A DNA stretch of 64,000 nucleotides, taken from NCBI GenBank assembly GCA_001632435.1, contig KV423931.1:1-64000 (forward strand), in the 5' to 3' direction. A program made the position numbers and the translations under genes. Under the pieces are notes generated by a model. That model ran no database searches, was not told where the DNA came from, and saw only the letters and a program-made list of their open reading frames with translations. Origin of the DNA: Calocera cornea HHB12733 (taxonomy: Eukaryota > Basidiomycota > Dacrymycetes > Dacrymycetales > Dacrymycetaceae). Positions 1-10,815 of this stretch are shown here, one piece after another (position 1 is the stretch's first letter; each line of letters opens with the position of its first letter).

Positions 1-236
1 GGGGCTTTTGTGGTGGGCCGGCGGTTGGGAGTATCAAGAGGGCGTTGTAGGCTGGCACGTCGGTCGACGCCCATTCTGTCTCTCGCAGCTCACAGCCTTC
101 GATCAGCCTCCGCTGTGCACATGAATACATTCTCAGTTGCCTCCGCAATCCGCGCGTCCTCGTCGCCCATTGACTTTTGCGCGTCGTCCGCCGTAGTCCC
201 TCAGCACGTTCCAAAAGCACTCGACCACTAGGCAAG
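1..236. other. upstream region of TCP1, no gene seen
   Basis: Left edge of the window up to the TCP-1 alpha start codon. The reading frames here start only at non-ATG codons and resemble no family. It probably holds the promoter and 5' leader of the downstream gene. Confidence 0.5.
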
Positions 237-2166
237 ATGTTCCAACGCGATCCTAAGGCTGGCGTCTTTCTCGGTGGTGATCGAGTGTCTGGTCAGGACA
301 TCAGAGATCAGAATGGTACGTGTATACTCTCCTATCGCTGGAAAATGGGCTGACGAAAAGCTGGCGCGTAGTCATTGCCGCACAAGCGATCGCAAATATT
401 GTGAAGAGCTCTCTAGGGCCGCTCGGTCTTGACAAGATGCTTGTGGACAATATTGGAGTATGTATTTCCCGCTATCTGGATGACTATCGTCTGATGCTTT
501 GTATAGGAAGTGACTATCTCCAATGATGGTGCAACTATTCTCGGACTTCTCGATGTCGAGCATCCCGCCGGAAAGATCTTCGTTGACCTCGCACAAAAGC
601 AGGACAAGGAAGTCGGAGATGGCACAACATCGGTAGTCATCATTGCTGCCGAGCTTCTGCGACGAGCGAACGAGCTTGTCAAGCAGAAGATTCATCCCAC
701 AACCATCATCACAGGCTACCGTCTGGCTTGCAGGGAAGCATGCAGGTTTATGATCGACCAGATGAGCACCAAGGTGGATGCTCTCGGCCGAGAAGCTCTC
801 ATCAATGCGGCAAAGACCTCAATGTCGAGCAAAATCATTGGAAGGTGCGCTTGGACATCTTGCTCGCTGAGCATCGCGAACTAATGGTGCTGCAGCGATG
901 ATGACCTGTTTGCCCCGATGGCTGTGGATGCTATGCTCGCGGTGAAGACCGTAAACCCCAGGGGAGAGACGAAGTACCCGGTCAAGGCTGTCAATGTTCT
1001 CAAGGCACACGGGAAGAGCGCGAGGGAGTCGATGTACATCAAGGGGTATGCTCTGAACTGTACGGTAGCGAGTCAAGGTATGTCATCCGTCCACCGCCCA
1101 TATCTTCACCATTACTGACGAGATCTCGTAGCCATGAAGACGAGGATACTGAATGCCAAGATCGCATGCTTGGACATGAACCTGCAGAAGCAGCGTATGC
1201 ACCTCGGTGTCCATATTATCGTGGACGACCCCGAACAACTCGAGGAGATCAGGAAGCGCGAGTCTGAGATTACGCTGGAGAAGGTCCGGAAAATCCTGGC
1301 AACTGGCGCGAATGTCATCCTCACGACAAAGGGTATCGATGATCTTTGCTTGAAGGAATTCGTGGAGGCGGGTGCAATGGCGGTGCGAAGGTGTAGGAAG
1401 GAGGACCTCCGGCGGATAGCACGCGCGACTGGTGCGACTCTCATCTCCGACATGGGCGATCTGGACGCAAATGAGACATTCGAGGCCTCCTACCTCGGGA
1501 CTGCTGAAGAAGTCGTGCAGGAACGCATCTCCGACGACGAGCTCATTCTCGTCAAGGGTACAAAGGTCGTCAACTCCAGCTCGATCATCTTGCGTGGAGC
1601 GAACGACTATATGCTGGACGAGATGGAGCGTGCATTGCATGACACCCTCTCGATCATCAAGCGGACGCTGGAGAGCGGGCAGGTGGTGCCTGGTGGTGGT
1701 GCGGTGGAGACCGCTTTGAGCATCTATCTGGAGAACTTCGCCACCACCCTGGTAAGCACCTCACCTTTAAAGAGGAAGGTCCTGATTCTGATCGTTATGA
1801 CAGGGGTCAAGAGAACAACTTGCTATCGCTGAATTCGCCAATGCTCTTCTCATCATTCCCAAGACGCTCGCTGTCAATGCTGCCAAGGACTCGACCGACC
1901 TCGTTGCAAAGCTCCGCGCATACCATTACGCAGCACAGACTGCGCCAGTTGGCGATCCCAAGAAGGGCCTCATGAACTACGGACTCGACCTGCTGAAAGG
2001 AGAAGTTCGGGATAATGTCAAGGCCGGCATCCTTGAGCCTACCGTTAGCAAGGTGAAGAGTCTGAAGAGCGCGTTCGAGGCGGCGGTCAGCCTGTTGCGG
2101 ATTGATGATGCTATCCAGTGTGCCCCGGAGCAGAAGGGAGGCGGGGATCCGCATGATGAGATGTAG
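237..2166 (+). CDS. TCP1: TCP-1 alpha, subunit 1 of the CCT chaperonin
   Basis: Encodes one of the eight subunits of the cytosolic CCT/TRiC ring, which folds actin, tubulin and other clients in an ATP-driven cycle. Six exons: 237-315, 372-457, 507-844, 896-1077, 1132-1751 and 1804-2166, joined in frame to 555 aa, the usual length. The start is the ATG in MFQRDPKAGVFLGG, which matches the TCP1-alpha N-terminus. Visible landmarks are the ATP-binding region around NDGATIL and the group II chaperonin signature GDGTTS with the following VVIIAAELL helix, then QKIHPT and GYRLACREA in the intermediate domain. The C-terminus is charged and ends HDEM. Introns are 44-56 bp. The next gene starts about 225 bp downstream on the same strand. 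Identification is by the alpha-type N-terminus, not merely the general chaperonin fold. Confidence 0.96.
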
Positions 2167-2390
2167 TTGGTTGCTATATTACCTACAGATAATCAAGCAT
2201 ATTGCATACCTGAGCGGTGATGTTGCGCCGGTTGAATGTTAAAGCTTGGACAGTGTCACCGGCTATATTCGGGAACGTCAGGGTATCATAAGCGCGAGCT
2301 CCCCGTCCATCAACCCAAAGTCGAGCAGCAGCCTGATCCTCGCTGGCTCCCTTCACGACCCTCTTGCCCTCTCTGATCGTCTCGCCGACC

Positions 2391-3541
2391 ATGATCAGCC
2401 TCAGACATGCGGCTCTGCGGCCTGCGGCCTCCGGAATGCGCCGCACCATGGTTATCACCACCATAACCTCTCGCCGTTGGCTGAGCCTAGACTCTGTGTC
2501 GACTGAGGCAAAGTACGAGTTCATCATCACCTCCAAGCCCGACCCGACGGTCACTCTCATCACGCTCAACCGGCCGAAGGCGCTCAATGCGCTGAGCAGC
2601 CCGCTGTTCCATGAGCTGAATCATGCGCTCGCGCAGGCGGAGTTGGACAAAGACGTCGGGGCAGTCGTGCTGACTGGCAGTGAGAAGGCGTTTGCGGGTG
2701 CGTGCTAGCGCAACCAGTCGACGTGCAATGCTGATTGTAGAGCAGCTGGAGCGGACATCAAAGAGATGAAAGACAAGGAGTGTACGTGCCGCTATAGACG
2801 TCTATACCTGCCGCTCACCTTACGCTGTAGTTGCTGAAGTCTACGGGAACAACTTCCTCTCTCATTGGACCCAGATCACCGACATGAAGAAGCCTGTGAT
2901 TGCTGCGGTCAGCGGCTACGCTGTACGCCTGATCTTTATTTTTACATGCATACATACCGATTGTCCCACAGCTGGGAGGAGGCTGCGAGCTGGCAATGAT
3001 GTGCGACATCATCCTCGCCTCGCCCACCGCAAAGTTCGGTCAGCCTGAGATCAACCTCGGCGTCATCCCCGGTGCAGGCGGCACGCAGCGGCTGACGCGC
3101 GCCATCGGCAAGTCCCGCGCAATGGAGCTCGTGCTTACCGGCAGGAATATCAATGCGCAGGAAGCTGAGAAGTGGGGGCTGGTGAGCAGGGTTGTGGGGG
3201 AGGGCGAGGGCGAGGTCGTCAAGGAGGCGGTGGAGATGGCGAAGACAATTGCCAGCAAGGGCCGCTTGTCTGTCATGGCTGCCAAGGAAGGTGTCAATGC
3301 TGGTGCATACTAGAAGCTCATCTCCATTGAAGTGCACGTCAGCTAACAAATCTACAGCTTCTGAGCTCAGCCTGCACGAGGGCCTGCACTTCGAGCGCAG
3401 GCTCTTCCAGAGCTTGTTCGCCACTAAGGATCAGAAAGAGGGTACGGCGTCATCATCCCTTCAATGGCATTTGTGACTGATGATTGTACAGGGATGTCTG
3501 CTTTCGCGGAGAAGCGGAAGGCTGAGTTCACAAACCAGTAG
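2391..3541 (+). CDS. mitochondrial short-chain enoyl-CoA hydratase (crotonase family)
   Basis: Hydrates trans-2-enoyl-CoA to 3-hydroxyacyl-CoA in beta-oxidation and branched-chain amino-acid breakdown. Six exons: 2391-2697, 2746-2781, 2831-2922, 2972-3302, 3358-3441 and 3492-3541, giving 299 aa. The first ~40 residues are Arg/Ser/Thr-rich with almost no acids, which fits a mitochondrial presequence. The crotonase core follows: [12 protein letters not shown], then AAGADIKEM for the oxyanion-hole region. Both catalytic glutamates are present, in [12 protein letters not shown] and in [17 protein letters not shown]. The C-terminus [12 protein letters not shown] is the family ending. An in-frame ATG 27 bp upstream is possible only in a longer reading. 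The ATG chosen gives [11 protein letters not shown], a better presequence start. Confidence 0.95.
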
Positions 3542-3793
3542 CTGTACAATGTCTGTAAAACGTAATCTGGGGTGGGACCCAATATCATGTGTCTCCACAC
3601 AATTGTTGCGTCACTCGGCGCTCCGTTCGACAGGGCATGGCCACCACAATGGAGAACTTGGAGAGGCAACTAGCCAATACTCGATTGGATTGGTATGGAT
3701 AATCTATACAAGCCCAGTCAACGACTTGCAACCCAAGAAGTCGGAGCGAACTTACAATGCGCTATATAGTACAAGAGTCCCTTCCATCAACCC

Positions 3794-4160
3794 TCACGCT
3801 GCCTTCATCGCCGCCTTGCTCCTCTTCTTTTGACCTTCTCTAACCATGACTAATCCAATGAACGATCCTATTGCAGCAACGCCCAGGACAAGGAGCAGGG
3901 CCGGACCCCACACTGCCCATTCACGCGGGGGAAATTGGTCATGCAGCGGATGCGAGGGTGGCAGGAATGGCTATCAATGTGGTCAGCTCTGTGTGTTAAT
4001 CACGGAGTAGAAACATACCAAGAATATTGCCCATGTCGTGTAGTAGATAAGGACGAAAGATGCCACCAGGAGGAAGATGCCTCCTACGAGCTTGTCACTG
4101 ACACCCTAGAGACGCGTTCAGCACAACCCCGAAGTTGAGGGGAACGCGACAGCATACCAT
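3794..4160 (-). CDS. DPM2: DPM2, regulatory subunit of dolichol-phosphate-mannose synthase
   Basis: A small ER membrane protein that stabilises dolichol-phosphate mannose synthase, so it supports N-glycosylation, O-mannosylation and GPI synthesis. Three exons: 4160-4158, 4105-4019 and 3970-3794, giving 88 aa; family members are about 84 aa. The sequence has the two expected membrane helices, LVGGIFLLVASFVLIYYTTW and WGPALLLVLGVAAIGSFIGL, with the DPM2 landmark YYTTWAIFLPF between them and a basic tail. Exon 1 is only the start codon: the intron donor GTATGC follows the ATG directly. A longer in-frame start at 4295 adds 45 residues with no counterpart in the family and would leave less than 100 bp to the divergent gene, so it is not preferred. 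Confidence 0.9.
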
Positions 4161-4392
4161 AATACGAAGTTCTTGGAGCTTATAGATCCCTACCTTGGCC
4201 TTCAGAGGCTTTTCGGGATGCAGTAAGGGCGACAAGGGGGAGTGGTAGCTGCTTGAGATCGCCGACGACTTGCTCGTTTCAAAGGCTCCTTCCACGTCGA
4301 GAAGCGCGTGTAACTTCGTGCCGCGGGCTGCGCCACATCATCGGTCCCTGACCCTTCACTGTCGGCCCGACCTTCACTTTGTCCTGCCAACC

Positions 4393-5623
4393 ATGTCAGC
4401 CCCGAAACTGTCCTTCTCATTGGGCGCGAAAGCCAAGCCTACTGTTGGCGCAGCCCCATCACTCAAGAGGACATCGACAGCTGCATTTGGCGACGATGAG
4501 CAAGATTCGATGGACGCGGCACCTACCGCAAAGGGCTCGGGCCCTGGCTCCAAGGCGAGTGTCAACAAGCAGCTCATGGCGCAGTCTGTTGCGATGAGCA
4601 AGAAAGTCAAGCAGCAACAGGAGCAGGCAAAGAAAATTGATGAGACGGTGTTCTTATACGATGAGGTGTATGATCGGATGCAGGATGCGAAGAAAGCGGC
4701 AGAGGCAAAGCGGGAGGACGATACTCAGGAAAGGAAGGTACGTGTAACATTATAACGGCTTGCAACGGTCTTACTAATAAGTCACACATGTCTAGCCAAA
4801 ATACATCAAGGCTCTGCTGGAGTCTGCAGAGACCCGGAGACTGGACCATCTGCGCGCTGAGGAGAAGATGTACCAACGAGAACGAGAAGCGGAGGGTGAC
4901 GAGTATGCTGGTACTGAGTCATTCGTGACACAAGCGTACAAGGATCAGATTGAGGAGACGCGACGAGCTGAGGAAGAGGAGAAGAAGAGAGAGGAGGCGA
5001 ACCGTGCGAAAGCTGGCGCGACCGGCATGTCGCACTATTACAAGACGCTGCTGGAGCGCGAGTCTGCTGCGCACAATGCCGCTGTCGCCGCTACTACGAT
5101 TGGACCCAGTCTACCGAATTCCTCGAAGCACGGACCGAACCTCACTATCCAACGACCACCGGAAATGGAACCTCTGTCTGATCTGCAATTGGCTAAGGAA
5201 GCGGCATTACGTGGACAGGATGTGGAAGTGAACGACTCTGGCGAAATCGTCGATAAGCGCGAATTGCTCTTACCCGGCTTGAACCTCGCGGCGCCCAACA
5301 CCCGACGGATTGGCCTCCCGATCGACAAGGCAAAGGCGAAGCGATCGTCTGAGGAACCTGTGGTGCACCGGGCTGTGGGTGCAGCAGCGAGCCAGCGAGA
5401 GATCAGGGAGCGGCAAGCACGGCAGCTGGAACGCCAGATGGAGGAGGAAGAGCGGAGGAAGAAGGAAGAACAGGAACGGAAAGAACGCGAGGAGCTGGAG
5501 AGGAGGACTGCGAAGAGAAATGATGAAGTGTCTGTGATGAGTGCTCGGGAGCGCTACCTGGCTCGGAAGAAAGCCAGGCTTGAAACTCTGGAACAGCTGG
5601 ACGAAGCAGGTGGGCAGAATTGA
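4393..5623 (+). CDS. NSRP1/CCDC55-like nuclear speckle splicing regulator
   Basis: Two exons, 4393-4737 and 4796-5623, giving 390 aa. The N-terminus has the low-complexity LSFSLGAK start of the family. The DUF2040 region follows: ETVFLYDEVYDRMQDAKKAA, then KPKYIKALLESAETR and a long charged coiled coil with the segment GTESFVTQAYKDQ. This arrangement is typical of CCDC55/NSRP1, which in animals binds splicing factors and affects splice-site choice. In fungi the role is by inference. The C-terminal third is rich in Glu and Arg (coiled coil about residues 275-385). It is divergent from DPM2, with 232 bp between start codons. Confidence 0.87.
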
Positions 5624-6395
5624 GATAATTCATACTGTCTTAGAACGGTGGAGGACATACACTCTCAGAGATGACTTATTCTTGTAGCCTTGTATCCATA
5701 TCAATGTATGACCTCCACAGCTCATGAAGCTGTGAACCACATTTCTATTCGGGACCTTGCCCTTTATGCTCGGAGGTTGCCAAGTCAACCAGAGCGCTCA
5801 TTTGAACCAGGGTCTAAACGCCAGGCAACGGGTGTGTGGATCTCCGCTCCGATCACAATGTATACCAAAGTGTCCCTTTGGTTTCGATCATTATCAGAGC
5901 TTCTACGCATCCCCAAGTTGAGCATGCCTTGAGACCGCGTGGTGCCTTTACAATGCTGACAAATGGGCAGTGCATTGTTGGACACGCTGTGCCAATGACT
6001 CCGATGGTTTGCGCCCAATCGCCCTAGTTACTGCCCCACGTTCATCATGAACACATCGATCATGGTTGCACTAGCTATAGGTCCTGACTTTGTTGATATT
6101 ACGGAAGCCTGGAGCCGATCGAAATTTCGACAGCGGGGACGTCATCATGTCTCCGAGCCACCTATTCAACTTGTCTCAGGGTGTGAGAAAAACGGTTCCC
6201 TTGTGGCGTCTGGCCAGGGACTCTGCTTCGCGAAGTCCGGGGAGAGTGATCGAGAGTAACGCGAACGCTTCTGTTCTGCGGAGAGATTATGCGCATGCTG
6301 CATCGTAACCCACTTGACCTCTTATAAGGATTTCTTTTGGGGCCAATGCTACCGACACGTTTTCCCACAGCGATCGTCCGGCAGCAGTTTCCACT
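5624..6395. other. intergenic, no gene recognised
   Basis: Between the splicing factor and the DUF6533-like gene. Only short reading frames without family resemblance. The 3' UTR of the left gene must end here. Confidence 0.5.
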
Positions 6396-7626
6396 ATGGA
6401 TCCAGTCGCCGCTGCTGAACAGCAACGTGAGCAAACAGTATGTACAATACTCGCAACAGCTGACTAGTCCATGTCTAGTCCAAGGTGTATACTTGGGAGT
6501 CGCGTCTGTTGTACTGACTTCCTACGACGCAATCATCTTGTTGGGCGACGATATCAATTTGGTCTGGTCTCAGCCGTGGGGCTGGGCAACATTACTATTC
6601 CTCTGCAACCGTGTTGGCATCATCATACAAACATGGGTGAACTTCATACCTTCGTTCTTCAAAGACCTTGACTCGGGAAACTGCTGGAGGCTGGCTCTGT
6701 TTGAAATCTGGATCGCGCCTTGTCAGCTAATCATCATTGAGGGTAGAGCCACACATCCCGGACGGTGGAACCCGAGCTGACATCGAGCAGCAATTTTGTT
6801 GATGCGAGTCATCACTATGTACAACAATCGCATGGTCACTGCTCTCCTTCTGATTCTTTACTTATTCTGCTCGTTGGCGTCCCTCCTTGTTGTGGGGTTC
6901 ACGCTACGTGCTGCTTCCTGTGAGCTGCTTCTCGCTCTATTCCAAAGCTTGTGTATTGTGTATTGAAGTCGACCTGGCATAGTATCACCGCCTCTGCCCA
7001 ATATCCGATGCGGTGTTGTGATGGGTATGTCAATACATGGAAGATAGACTCAGGGCTAACAATCAATCTTTAGGAGACTTCAGGTCCGTTCTGAATTAAT
7101 CCATTCCCGAGAGTCTTAATCTGAGATGGCAAGGGCAGTTTCTACTGGGCATCTTGGGTGCCCGCAGTAGTCATGGAGACCACGCTCTTTGTCTTGACTG
7201 CAGCCAAAACTTACCGGGGCGCTATACTAGCCGAAAAGACAGCCCCACTTATGGTTCTTCTGTTCAGGGAGTCGGTGCTGTTCCTTTACATATGCTCTCA
7301 GCTGACGTTCCCTAAGTGGAGTTCTGTACTACGCAGGTAAGGCCTACACGTCGAAGGTGAGGACCACGCTGATCGTCGAGGCGATGATGACTAGTTGTTT
7401 TTGGTTAGTCTCCGAGCAGGACAGTACAGACACCGTTACTGATCTTTTATGCAGTTCTACTAGCAAGTACTTTGTCGCTCAGATTTCTGCGCGATGCTTA
7501 CCTCATTTAGCTTGCCAATCTTCTCAACCTCCTTCTGGCACCGGTCCGTGTTATCTATCTCTCTGCGATCCTTTTCTCAAACACTTCTCACAGCAAGCGG
7601 TCCAGGAGTGGTTCGCCGCGTGGGTA
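6396..7626 (+). pseudogene. DUF6533-type multispan membrane protein gene, 3' end decayed
   Basis: DUF6533 proteins are large basidiomycete families of unknown function with about six to seven membrane spans. The 5' part can be spliced cleanly: 6396-6426, 6479-6742, 6791-6919, 6983-7024, a possible 10-nt exon 7074-7083, then 7139 onward. The join gives family landmarks in order: LTSYDAIILLGDDINLVWSQ, FLCNRVGIIIQT, an EAILLMRVITMYNN helix, a C-containing loop, and FYWASWVPAVVMETTLFVL. Beyond about 7270 the order breaks. APLMVLLFRESVLFLY resembles the penultimate LLRDGxxYF helix, but a second similar block (RFLRDAYLI, stop, LANLLNLLL) follows near 7480-7530 with an in-frame TAG. I read this as a decayed 3' end; an intact gene with an unseen intron is still possible. 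Confidence 0.5.
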
Positions 7627-8718
7627 ACTTGCGTCATGACTCTCGAAGCTTTCTGAACTGTGCTCCCACATTCAGGCCTGTTGTCTGTGTCTCTTCCGTC
7701 ATGTGCTCGCGGTAAGCCAATTTGATTAGACAAGTGTAAAGTACTATCTTGCTTATCGGCATCCCAACCAGTCTGTTCTTGAACTTGCGCAAAGCGGCAC
7801 AAGAACACAAGCGAAAGCACGAAATTCCTACGGTCAACCCAACTAGAGTCGCTTCCACCGATTTCGAGCTGTCTCCTGCCGATTCTTGGACTAGCATCGA
7901 TCGTCGCTGATGGTAAGACCCGCCGGTGAATCAAGGATCTAGCCGAATACCCGTTCAAGCAATATACCACCCCAAGTTTAGCGATGGATCAACCCGACGA
8001 GGACGTTCAGCATATTTCTGGTGGAGATTAGTGGAGGTTTTTCAATCGAGAACGCATAGCGGGTCATGCGAGACAACATAGGATAGCCGTCATATGCATG
8101 TTTGCAGACTTATGGGCCGTGGGGCGGCAGGGCCGACGACGGCGTGAAGGCAGTCTAATCTCATTTCTGCTCGACGATACCCTTAACGAGGTCGTTCCTC
8201 TCAGACAAACCTCTGATTCTGACAGCGCCCACTCTGGCAATAGTGGCCGTGTAAGAAGGGTAAGCGTCACTAACTAGTTGTGATGCGCGCTTTTCGCGAC
8301 TGCGCGCCAAGTCTGCGGAAGCAATTAGAGGTCATCGTCAAAGAGACGCTCACCTTGGAGACTCCCGATGCAGACATTATGTGTCGCTTGACCACTACTT
8401 CTCATGCTTCTCTGGTGACTTCACTATGCGACGATGAGGTATCGACCGTCTAATGAGCTAGGTATAAGAGATGCGGTGACGATGTCGAGCAAACGGGCAA
8501 CTTTCTCCCGTCTCTGCCCTTACCACCACCCATTTGTTGAGCAGGGTGCGCAAAGCAAGCACTGTCTTCCTTGACATTGAAACTGACAAAATGATTTTCA
8601 ACAGACTCTCCAGTTGCGCTAGCGTAACTCCTCCCACCCCACAGCTGGTCTTCTTCATACCCATACCTCAACAACGCCGCCCCTATCACACGCTTGACGC
8701 GCCTAAGCTCTCACAACA
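7627..8718. other. intergenic, no gene recognised
   Basis: About 1.1 kb of sequence without recognisable coding potential before the cupredoxin gene. It carries a pyrimidine-rich stretch just before 8719 that suits a basidiomycete core promoter. Confidence 0.45.
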
Positions 8719-9431
8719 ATGCACTTCTCCACCATCCTTGCCGCTGTTGCCGCTCTTGCTCTCCCTGCTGCCGTGTCAGCACAGGGCACTGGGACCGACC
8801 ACCAGATTATTGTTGGCATGAACGGCACGCTCACGTACACGCCTGCAAACATCACTGCCGCGCTCGGTGATACTGTCACATTCGTCTTGTACGCATCTCA
8901 GTATTGCAATGTGAACCCATTGTTGACACGTTATAGTGTCCACGGAAACCACACTGTCACGCAGTCGACATTCGCGGCGCCGTGCATCTATGCCCAAAAT
9001 GCGACTGCGGGCACTGCGGGCTTCCAATCTGGATTGTACGCCTTCGTGTTGATACTCTTGTTATGACACAAGCTCATCAGTGACACAGCCAACCCGTTGC
9101 TGCAAACCAGACGCTCGTCCCAAGCGTGACAATGATGATCAACACTACAACGCCCATCTGGTTCTACTGTCAACAGGCCAATCATTGCCAGCAGGGTATG
9201 GTTGGTGCCATAAATGCTGTTGAAAGCAGCGCGAAGAGCTACGAGGCATTCAAGGCGCTTGCTGAAGGCGGCGGGACTGGTGCCGCTTCCACCAACTCAA
9301 TGAGCAGCAGCGGCAGCCAGACTTCGGCAGCTCCTTCCCCGAGCAAGACGAGTGGCGGAACGCCTAAGGTCGCGCGCGATGCTGGGATGATACTCGTTGC
9401 CGTTGGAGCTGTGGTCGCCGTCTTCCTCTAG
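8719..9431 (+). CDS. secreted GPI-type cupredoxin (serine-rich extracellular protein)
   Basis: Three exons, 8719-8888, 8937-9035 and 9089-9431, giving 203 aa. Residues 1-21 form a signal peptide ending VSAQG. The cupredoxin fold runs from about 25 to 140. A full type 1 copper set can be read: His62 in VHGNHTV, Cys117 in IWFY-C, His122 and Met127 in the C-x4-H-x4-M spacing. Then comes a Ser/Gly/Ala/Thr-rich stretch (about 160-185) and a hydrophobic C-terminus, the pattern of a GPI-anchored wall protein. Fungal relatives are abundant extracellular serine-rich proteins of mostly unknown role. Copper binding is inferred from the residues. Confidence 0.88.
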
Positions 9432-9647
9432 TCATGCATTGATAATTCGTTCACCTCCCCCGTCCGTATTCTTGGGCTGTTTGGCTACATGTCGCATTGT
9501 ATTTGCGCCCGTTAGACGCGTCGCCGTAGTCAGAGTGGAATGGTAACAGAATTCCACAACATTGGCATCAGCATGATGCGATACATGCTATAGGTCTATT
9601 GGTGGTACATGTGAGTGGAGCGTGCGTAAGTACGCTGGATTGGCGGC

Positions 9648-10648
9648 TCAAGCCCGTGCTAAGAGAGCTGTGACGCTCCCCAATGTACGTCGTAGGTCGT
9701 GGTAGTCAACATCGTGTGCTACGTACAGACGTCAGCGGAGGGGTTCATAGCAGACGGATAGGTGCTTACAATCCTCAACTTCACCCCATCTCAATATCTG
9801 GGCGTTCACTTCCACGTTCGCCGCATGTGCTGCCTCCTCAACAGTCAACCTGCCCTCGACAAGCGCCAGTGCAATAAGGAATGACTTGGTCGAGAATGTT
9901 GCCCTTTCGAGCGCGGCGAGTTGCCACGGGTCGTATTGCGCGATGTGCTCCTCGAATGCTTTCCGCGTCTCCGGCGGTTGCTGGTTGCCCAGCAGCTCTG
10001 TGAAGATACGAATCTCCACCCCGAACTTGTCCTTTGCCCATTCAATCAGAGGGATCCAATGTGTCTCCTGCAGTCGAATCAAGCCTTCTTGATCGTGCTC
10101 ATGGAAGCAAATGGTGTCGGTGTCGAAGTACCGTAACAGCTCGTTTCGAACCTTGGCATGGACCTCGTCATTGGTCATCCCGTCTATCGCTCGGGATGTC
10201 AGCGACGTCAGAGGCAACGCGTAGGTCCTGATGGAGTTTTCTTGCATATCCCATTCGTGCGCGATAAGAGAGGCCAGTAATGGCCTGCTGGAGGGGACTG
10301 CAAGCGGCTTGCCGCCCGGTGTCTTTAAGGGACGCTTGTCAAGCGTGATTATGAAGGCTTCCGGATCTGTTCATGATGGTCAGTTGTCAATTCAAGAGCC
10401 ATGCTCAAGCAGTCATGGCGCACCCTCCTTCGATGGCGTGACATGCACAGATTTCCAGAACCGCTTTTGAGTTGCTTCAGCCTCTGTTGTTGGAGCATTG
10501 AGTACTCGGTAGACTATGCCAGCCTGCTGTACTCACGACTCGCGTGTGCCACACCCTCCTCCTTCACCACCCGCCCCGTCGTCGCAAAAGACCTCCTCAG
10601 CGCCGGAGAAAGCGTTCTCCAGCTTCCAGCAGCTGGTATTCGGTGCAT
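9648..10648 (-). CDS. ATP12: ATP12, assembly chaperone of mitochondrial F1-ATPase
   Basis: Binds the F1 alpha subunit and helps build the alpha3-beta3 hexamer in the mitochondrial matrix. Four exons: 10648-10537, 10483-10424, 10366-9770 and 9718-9648, giving 279 aa. The N-terminus is Arg/Ser-rich (SPALRRSFATTGRVV), a good presequence. Conserved ATP12 blocks follow: KRFWKSV, ITLDKRPLKTPGGKPL, EWDMQE, LPLTSLTSRAIDG, LLRYFDTDTICFH, and WGEVEDSHDVDYHDLRR at the end. The last block appears only after the final splice, which supports it. A further upstream in-frame ATG at 10702 would add 18 residues; the choice between them is not settled. The gene is divergent from MSH3 with a short shared promoter. 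Confidence 0.94.
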
Positions 10649-10815
10649 GGGGACAAAGGCAAGGCGAGAGGACTGGGCGAAAGCTGGACCGAAAACGTCC
10701 AAATTGCCGCTTAGGTAACGCGTATGGAACTTACATAACCTCGCTTAGGGACGCGTCCTGATCTGGGCGCGCGCGCGGTGACTGGAATTCGTCCTCAGCT
10801 ATTCCCCCACACAGA
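10649..10815. promoter_or_regulatory. ATP12/MSH3 divergent promoter with two MluI cell-cycle boxes
   Basis: The 167 bp between the two start codons contain two perfect ACGCGT hexamers, at 10718-10723 and 10751-10756, the second followed by a CG-alternating tract. ACGCGT is the MCB element bound by the MBF complex that drives G1/S genes in yeasts, including DNA-repair genes. Their spacing, about 60-95 bp before the MSH3 start, suits control of MSH3. No experiment is available for this organism. Confidence 0.55.

Noticed and set aside
4158..4295. Extended DPM2 N-terminus of 45 residues
   Set aside because: No family member has it, it would place the start very near the divergent gene, and DPM2 length fits the shorter form.
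6438..6459. A 22-bp intron in the DUF6533-like gene
   Set aside because: Too short for this genome; the 52-bp intron 6427-6478 gives the same frame with a better branch site.
10749..10780. CG-alternating tract as a CpG-type or Z-DNA regulatory feature
   Set aside because: Too short for a claim of its own; only the ACGCGT hexamers within the promoter are reported.
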